This document shows, one piece after another, positions 31,348 to 35,277 of a stretch of DNA of 35,277 bases. Both the position numbers and the translations under genes were made by a program. The notes under the pieces were generated by a model that saw nothing but the letters and a program-made list of their open reading frames with translations, was not told the origin of the DNA and made no database searches. The DNA is from Isosphaera sp. (GTDB taxonomy: Bacteria; Planctomycetota; Planctomycetia; Gemmatales; Gemmataceae), in contig PNKH01000081.1 in assembly GCA_013822345.1 (NCBI GenBank), forward strand, positions 1 to 35,277, read 5' to 3'. Position 1 is the first letter of the stretch; every line of letters starts with the position of its first letter.

Positions 31348-32583
31348 ATGTCTCGACCCGTCCCGTTCCTGTTCGCCGGACTGGCCCTCGCCGCCGCGGC
31401 GGCCGCGGCGGTCCCGCCCGACCCGGACAAGGACGCGCCCGCGCCGGCGTTCGCCGGCCGGGTCGGCGCGGCCAAGGAGAAGCTGCTGGCCGACGGCGGC
31501 GGGAACAAGGAGAGCGAGCTGGCGGTCGCCCGCGGTCTCGCCTGGCTCGCCAGGCAGCAGAAGGCGGACGGGAGTTGGCAGTTCGACGGCACCTCGAAGG
31601 AGGAGAAAATCGCCGCGACCGGGATGTGCCTGCTCCCGTTCCTGGCCGCCGGGGAGACACACAAGTCCGGGAAGAAGTACCAGCAGTACGTCACCGCCGG
31701 GCTGGCGTACCTGGTCAAGAACTGCCCGGTCCTCGGCGACAAGGCCGGGGTGCTGACGGATAACGCCTACGCCCAGGGGATCGCCACCCTGGCCCTGTGC
31801 GAGGCATACGCGATGACCCGGGACGACGCCCTGAAGGCCCCGGCCCAGGCCGCCGTCAACGCCGTCCAGCGGGCCCAGGGGCCCAACGGCAGTTGGGGGT
31901 ACTCGACCAAGAACCCGAACAACGGGGACACGTCCATCACCGGGTGGCAGGTCCAGGCGCTCACGGCCGCCCGGCTGTCCAAGGACCTCACCGTCGACGC
32001 CCGGGTCGTCAGGAAGGCCGTCGCCTTCCTGGACCTCGCCGGGGCCGACCCGGACGGGAACGACCCGAAGAGCGCCCGCAAGTCGGCCTACGGCTACCAG
32101 GACAACACCCGGGCCAGGCCGGGCACCAGCCTGACCGCGGTCGGCCTCTGGTGCCGATCCTCCATCGACAACTGGACCCCGGACAACGCCGCGATGCAGG
32201 CCGGCGTCCTCGGGCTGATGAAGCGGCCGCCGGCGGCGCCCGAGAAGGCCGCGCTGCTGGACATGTACTACTTCTACTACGCCACCCAGGTGCTCCACGC
32301 CTTCGGCGGGGACGAGTGGAAGGAGTGGAACGAGGGGAAGAAGCAGGCGGGCGGGACCCGGAAGGGCGGGATGCGGGACTGGCTGGTCGACCTCCAGGTG
32401 AGGAAGGACGGGGCGAACCTCGGGAGCTGGGAGGCGGACGCCGGGACGGTCGGCGGCCACTGCGGCCGGCTCGGCACCACCGCCCTGTGCGTGCTGACCC
32501 TGGAGGTGTACTACCGCCACCTGCCGCTGTACAAGCGGGTCGACGGCGCCGACGCCCTGAAGATCCTCGACCCGGCGAAGTGA
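31348..32583 (+). CDS. Exported squalene-cyclase-like (alpha/alpha toroid) protein
   Basis: Protein of 411 residues from ATG 31348 with a signal peptide (VPFLFAGLALAAAAAAAVP). The rest is helical with repeats typical of prenyltransferase/squalene-oxidase toroids: ARGLAWLARQQKADGSWQF, AYAQGIATLALCEAYAM, QAAVNAVQRAQGPNGSWGYS and DTSITGWQVQALTAAR. The QxxxGSW boxes are the mark of the fold. The catalytic DxDD of squalene-hopene cyclase is not visible, so cyclase activity is doubtful. A MYYFYYATQVLHAFGG helix and HCGRLGTTALCVLTLEVYYR end the domain. Exported proteins of this type are common and uncharacterised in planctomycetes. Confidence 0.85.
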   Translation: MSRPVPFLFAGLALAAAAAAAVPPDPDKDAPAPAFAGRVGAAKEKLLADGGGNKESELAVARGLAWLARQQKADGSWQFDGTSKEEKIAATGMCLLPFLAAGETHKSGKKYQQYVTAGLAYLVKNCPVLGDKAGVLTDNAYAQGIATLALCEAYAMTRDDALKAPAQAAVNAVQRAQGPNGSWGYSTKNPNNGDTSITGWQVQALTAARLSKDLTVDARVVRKAVAFLDLAGADPDGNDPKSARKSAYGYQDNTRARPGTSLTAVGLWCRSSIDNWTPDNAAMQAGVLGLMKRPPAAPEKAALLDMYYFYYATQVLHAFGGDEWKEWNEGKKQAGGTRKGGMRDWLVDLQVRKDGANLGSWEADAGTVGGHCGRLGTTALCVLTLEVYYRHLPLYKRVDGADALKILDPAK

Positions 32584-32657
32584 CCCGGGCGGCTTCAGCC
32601 CGAAGGACCGGGACACCGTAGCCCGGCGCCCCGCCCCGGGTCCGCTTCTCGGCCGGC

Positions 32658-33431
32658 TCAGGAGGAGGGATTGTACTTCTTGTCCAGGAAGATGGTGTTG
32701 GGCAGCGTTTCCCCGCGGACGACGTAGTCCTTGCTGAGCAGGAAGTTGCGGATTTCCGGAACATACGTTCCGTTCACGGTGATCGTCTCGATGCAGATCA
32801 CTTTGGGCCGGTACTTCGTGAAATCAATGGTCTTGAGGACCGCCAAATCCAACCCCTCGATATCCATGGAGAAGAAATCCGGGGCACCGTTGAAGTGCTC
32901 GGCCATCACGTTGTTGACGTTGACCAGACGCCTCTTGATGACGTTCACGATCTTGTCCCCGCCCCTCGCGAGCTCCTCGGCGCGTCCCTTGTCGAACGTA
33001 CTCAGGTCGGGATTGTTCATGACGTAGAAGTCCACATCCTTCTCGTCGGAAGTCCCGATGCCGACTTCCAGAACCTTGTCGTCCGGCCGCTCCTTGCGGA
33101 GCACCGTGGTCAGGTCCGGGTTCGGCTCGACCAGGACGCCCCGGCCGCCTCGTGAGTAGAACAGGTACGTGTTATTGATTACGTAAGGGTGGGCGGCACC
33201 GATGTCGAGGTAAGTGATCTTCTTGAGGTCGGGGAGAACGTACTCAAAGATGAAGGAAACAACCAGGTCCTCCCCGGACTGGGCGTAGGAGGACGCCCTC
33301 GCGGGCGGCGGTTCCGGCGGCTTGCTCTCGAAGTGCGGGGGAAGACGCAGCAACTGCTTAGCCTTGAGCCCGCACGCGCCCAGAACGGCCGCCCCAGATC
33401 CCACCAGCAAGTCCCGTTTGGTGATGCCCAT
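32658..33431 (-). CDS. FkbM-type methyltransferase with export-like N-terminus
   Basis: Protein of 257 residues from ATG 33431 (GAGGG 9 nt upstream; a TTG at 33446 is less likely). Residues 1-22 (MGITKRDLLVGSGAAVLGAC) look like an export or lipoprotein signal with a Tat-like KR and a LGAC box. The domain starts YAQSGEDLVVSFIFEYVL, then YLDIGAAHPYVINNTYLFY (motif I), GVLVEPNP (acidic strand-2 end), FYVMNN, DFFSMDIEGLDLAVLKTIDF and VICIETI, the normal order of FkbM methyltransferases, which methylate sugar hydroxyls. An export signal on a SAM-dependent enzyme is unexpected. The gene is clearly lower in GC than its neighbours and uses more A/T-ending codons, suggesting transfer. Confidence 0.86.
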   Translation of the reverse strand: MGITKRDLLVGSGAAVLGACGLKAKQLLRLPPHFESKPPEPPPARASSYAQSGEDLVVSFIFEYVLPDLKKITYLDIGAAHPYVINNTYLFYSRGGRGVLVEPNPDLTTVLRKERPDDKVLEVGIGTSDEKDVDFYVMNNPDLSTFDKGRAEELARGGDKIVNVIKRRLVNVNNVMAEHFNGAPDFFSMDIEGLDLAVLKTIDFTKYRPKVICIETITVNGTYVPEIRNFLLSKDYVVRGETLPNTIFLDKKYNPSS

Positions 33432-34432
33432 GGCTGCTGCCCTCAACGAGTCTGTCCCGGATCAACGCCCACTGAAACCTCGGCCTCGGCCCCGACATTT
33501 CGGGCCACCGTCGCGAACGTCCGATCGCCGCCAACCGGTCGCAACTGCTGGGTCCAGCCAAGAGAACGATCCCATCGAGTCGATGGGTGAGCCATCTTAC
33601 GTGTATCGCAGAACCCGCCCGGTGTAACGGAAATATCTCCGGCGCCCCCGGATCCGGCGCCGTCTGGCAAGCGAGCGACCCGCGAGGGCAATTCCTTGCT
33701 CCCCTTGTCAACAACATACTCTGCACGTTCCAGCAGTAACAAAAAATCAGGTTTGACCTATACCGTTGTCGACCAGAGTCAAGCGAAAAGGGGGGAAATT
33801 GCTTAAGCCCCTGCTTTTGCTCGACTTGTGTGATCTGCCGATCCGTACGAACCACCGGCCGGCGTGTGAGCCGGGAGGAGCATGAGGTTGTGGGTCGGCC
33901 TCGCAGGTGCCACTGCCGCTCGCGGGACACCTCCGAGCGGCCCCCGGGCACTCCCGAGCCACCGCCTGTGCCGGCCGTACACCCGCCCGTGGCGACTCCC
34001 CTCGGACTTCTTCCGGAACCGCTCCGCCGCCCGCACCCGGCCTCCGGCCACCTGCGGCCCCGGCCCGGCGGTGGCGGCGTCGTCGGGGTGCAACTCGTGA
34101 TGAACACCGCCGGCACGTCGCGGGCGTCCATCCGCCCGACGCCCGCTTCACGGCGGGGTTGGCCGGCTTGCGGGTGGGGCGGCGGGCAGGCGCTTCGCGA
34201 GGTCGACAACGCGAGTGACGTGGGCGTTGCCCCACCGGATTGGTGTGGTGCGACGGGCGACACGCTGACAACTCGTGCCCCCTTTGACGTGGGCAATCGA
34301 CCCACGTCGTCGACTTCGTGTCCGCACCACCTTCCCCCGGCCTTGACCTGGTCGGGCGGTTTCGGGTTGCGACCGCCCCGCCCCGGCCCGACAATCACCC
34401 GCAGCCCACCAGGTTTCAGCGGGGAGCGAGCG
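33432..34432. other. 1-kb region without a supported gene
   Basis: The first part (to about 33800) is AT-richer and probably contains the promoter of the FkbM gene. The second part (33880-34250) has overlapping frames on both strands with no motif, possibly remnants of a decayed gene. A small hairpin, GACGTGGG/CCCACGTC, lies at 34286-34308, within a longer, partly matching inverted repeat (about 34198-34318). Confidence 0.45.
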
Positions 34433-35188
34433 ATGACCGGGACGCGAGCGGCGGTCTGGGCGACCGGGGCGGTGGCGGTGGCGGCGTCCGCCGCCGTCGC
34501 CCTCCAGGTGAAGGAGTACAAGAGCGGGATCGTCTGGCCGGAGCCGAAGGTCGTCGCCCCGGGCAAGACCGACCGCGACCCCCCGGCCGACGCCGTCGTC
34601 CTGTTCGACGGCAAGGACCTGTCGAGGTGGGACAAGGGCGAGAACTGGGAGGTGAAGGACGGGGTGGCCACCGTCCGGAAGTCCGACATCACCACCAAGG
34701 ACGCGTTCGGCGACTGCCAGCTCCACCTCGAGTTCGCCACCCCCGAGAAGGTCGAGGGGAAGGGCCAGGGCCGCGGCAACAGCGGCGTCTTCCTGATGGG
34801 CAAGTACGAAGTCCAGATCCTCGACTCGGTCGACAACCCGACGTACTTCGACGGCCAGGCCGCGGCGGTGTACAAGCAGTCCCCGCCGATGGTGAACGCG
34901 TCCCGCGGGCCGGGCGAGTGGCAGACGTACGACATCGTCTTCACCGCCCCGCGGTTCGCCCCGGACGGGAAGGTGGCGAAGCCGGCGTACGTCACCGTCG
35001 TCCACAACGGGGTGGTGGTGCACAACCACTTCGAGCTGCTCGGCGGGACGTTCTTCGACCGCCCGCCGGCGTACGAGAAGCACGCCGAGCGGCTGCCGAT
35101 CCGGCTGCAGAACCACGGCAACCCGGTCCGGTTCCGGAACATCTGGGTGCGCGAGATCGCCCCGATCGAGGGGAAGAAGCCGCAGTGA
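34433..35188 (+). CDS. DUF1080 (3-keto-disaccharide hydrolase-type) exported protein
   Basis: Protein of 251 residues. ATG 34433 has GGGGAG 6 nt upstream. It has a signal peptide (AAVWATGAVAVAASAAVA). The DUF1080 concanavalin-like fold is clear: DAVVLFDGKDLSRWD, WEVKDGVATV, DCQLHLEF, GRGNSGVFLMGKYEVQILDS, EWQTYDIVFTAPRF, VTVVHNGVVVHNHFEL and LPIRLQNHGNPVRFRNIWVRE, in that order. DUF1080 proteins are heavily amplified in planctomycetes, and some hydrolyse 3-keto-sugars. This is a single-domain version of normal length. The exact sugar is unknown. It probably acts in the periplasm. Confidence 0.92.
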   Translation: MTGTRAAVWATGAVAVAASAAVALQVKEYKSGIVWPEPKVVAPGKTDRDPPADAVVLFDGKDLSRWDKGENWEVKDGVATVRKSDITTKDAFGDCQLHLEFATPEKVEGKGQGRGNSGVFLMGKYEVQILDSVDNPTYFDGQAAAVYKQSPPMVNASRGPGEWQTYDIVFTAPRFAPDGKVAKPAYVTVVHNGVVVHNHFELLGGTFFDRPPAYEKHAERLPIRLQNHGNPVRFRNIWVREIAPIEGKKPQ

Positions 35189-35233
35189 GCCGGGGCCGGC
35201 TCCGGCGCGACTCGGTGCGTGGCGCCCCTCACC

Positions 35234-35258
35234 CGGCTCCGGCGAAGGGCCGGAGCCG
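35234..35258. repeat. Small hairpin near the window end
   Basis: A 9-bp stem (35234-35242 with 35250-35258) closes a 7-nt loop, 45 nt after the DUF1080 stop. The surrounding CCTCACCCGGC and CCTCTCCCC words suggest that this is part of a longer element cut off by the window. Confidence 0.6.
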
Positions 35259-35277
35259 ACCTCTCCCCGGCGGGGGG

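Noticed and set aside
33747-34394. 215-residue minus-strand frame in the gap
   Set aside because: It has an Arg/Pro/Gly-rich composition, no ribosome binding site and no motif; at best it is a remnant.

Overview
The window is very GC-rich (mostly above 70 percent G+C by eye). It has the look of a planctomycete chromosome, most likely of the Gemmataceae. The evidence is the set of protein types (a DUF1080 protein, secreted HEAT-repeat proteins, a planctomycete-style TPR tail, a squalene-cyclase-like toroid protein, a Gly/Tyr-rich exported protein), the weak Shine-Dalgarno use, and the long perfect hairpins between genes. No rRNA, tRNA or CRISPR array was seen. The one clear RNA gene is a one-piece tmRNA.

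Layout. Positions 1-3.9 kb look like the edge of an integrated element: a gene-poor stretch with three GGAACAA repeats, a stand-alone regulatory-domain protein (635-1792), and a tyrosine-recombinase-like gene (1912-3636) that ends up beside the 3' end of ssrA (tmRNA, 3930-4334, minus strand). From 4.4 to 7.3 kb lie a SAM methyltransferase, an LptB-type ABC ATPase with an unusual C-terminal extension, and a DinB-like protein. From 7.4 to 15.1 kb is a probable tripartite export machine: an outer-membrane-factor lipoprotein on the minus strand, then on the plus strand a membrane-fusion protein, a MacB/LolD-type ATPase and two different FtsX/MacB-type permeases. From 15.1 to 19.2 kb are a Gly/Tyr-rich exported protein, a sigma-like protein with a hydrophobic N-terminus, an esterase/SMP-30 fusion, a two-gene DUF4365 nuclease-like module with a 4-base overlap, and a small membrane protein. 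From 19.2 to 26.5 kb are a lipoprotein hydrolase, a frameshifted alpha/beta hydrolase, a TPR protein with long G tracts, two HEAT-repeat proteins and a degenerate helicase-like coiled-coil protein. From 26.8 to 35.2 kb are an exported transglutaminase, an unrecognised protein, a secretin-N-like/HEAT protein, a toroid protein, a lower-GC FkbM-type methyltransferase with an export-like N-terminus, and a DUF1080 protein.

A feature running through the window is a set of long inverted repeats (arms 25-40 bp, loops usually 3-10 nt), one in about every second intergenic gap and usually within 20 nt of a stop codon. Some share core sequences and so form families. The export operon carries a different one at every gene junction.

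The best candidates for something not yet described are the DUF4365/95-residue gene pair (18164-18954), the hairpin network, and the recombinase with an altered catalytic core beside ssrA. All functions given are inferences from sequence features read by eye; no searches were run.
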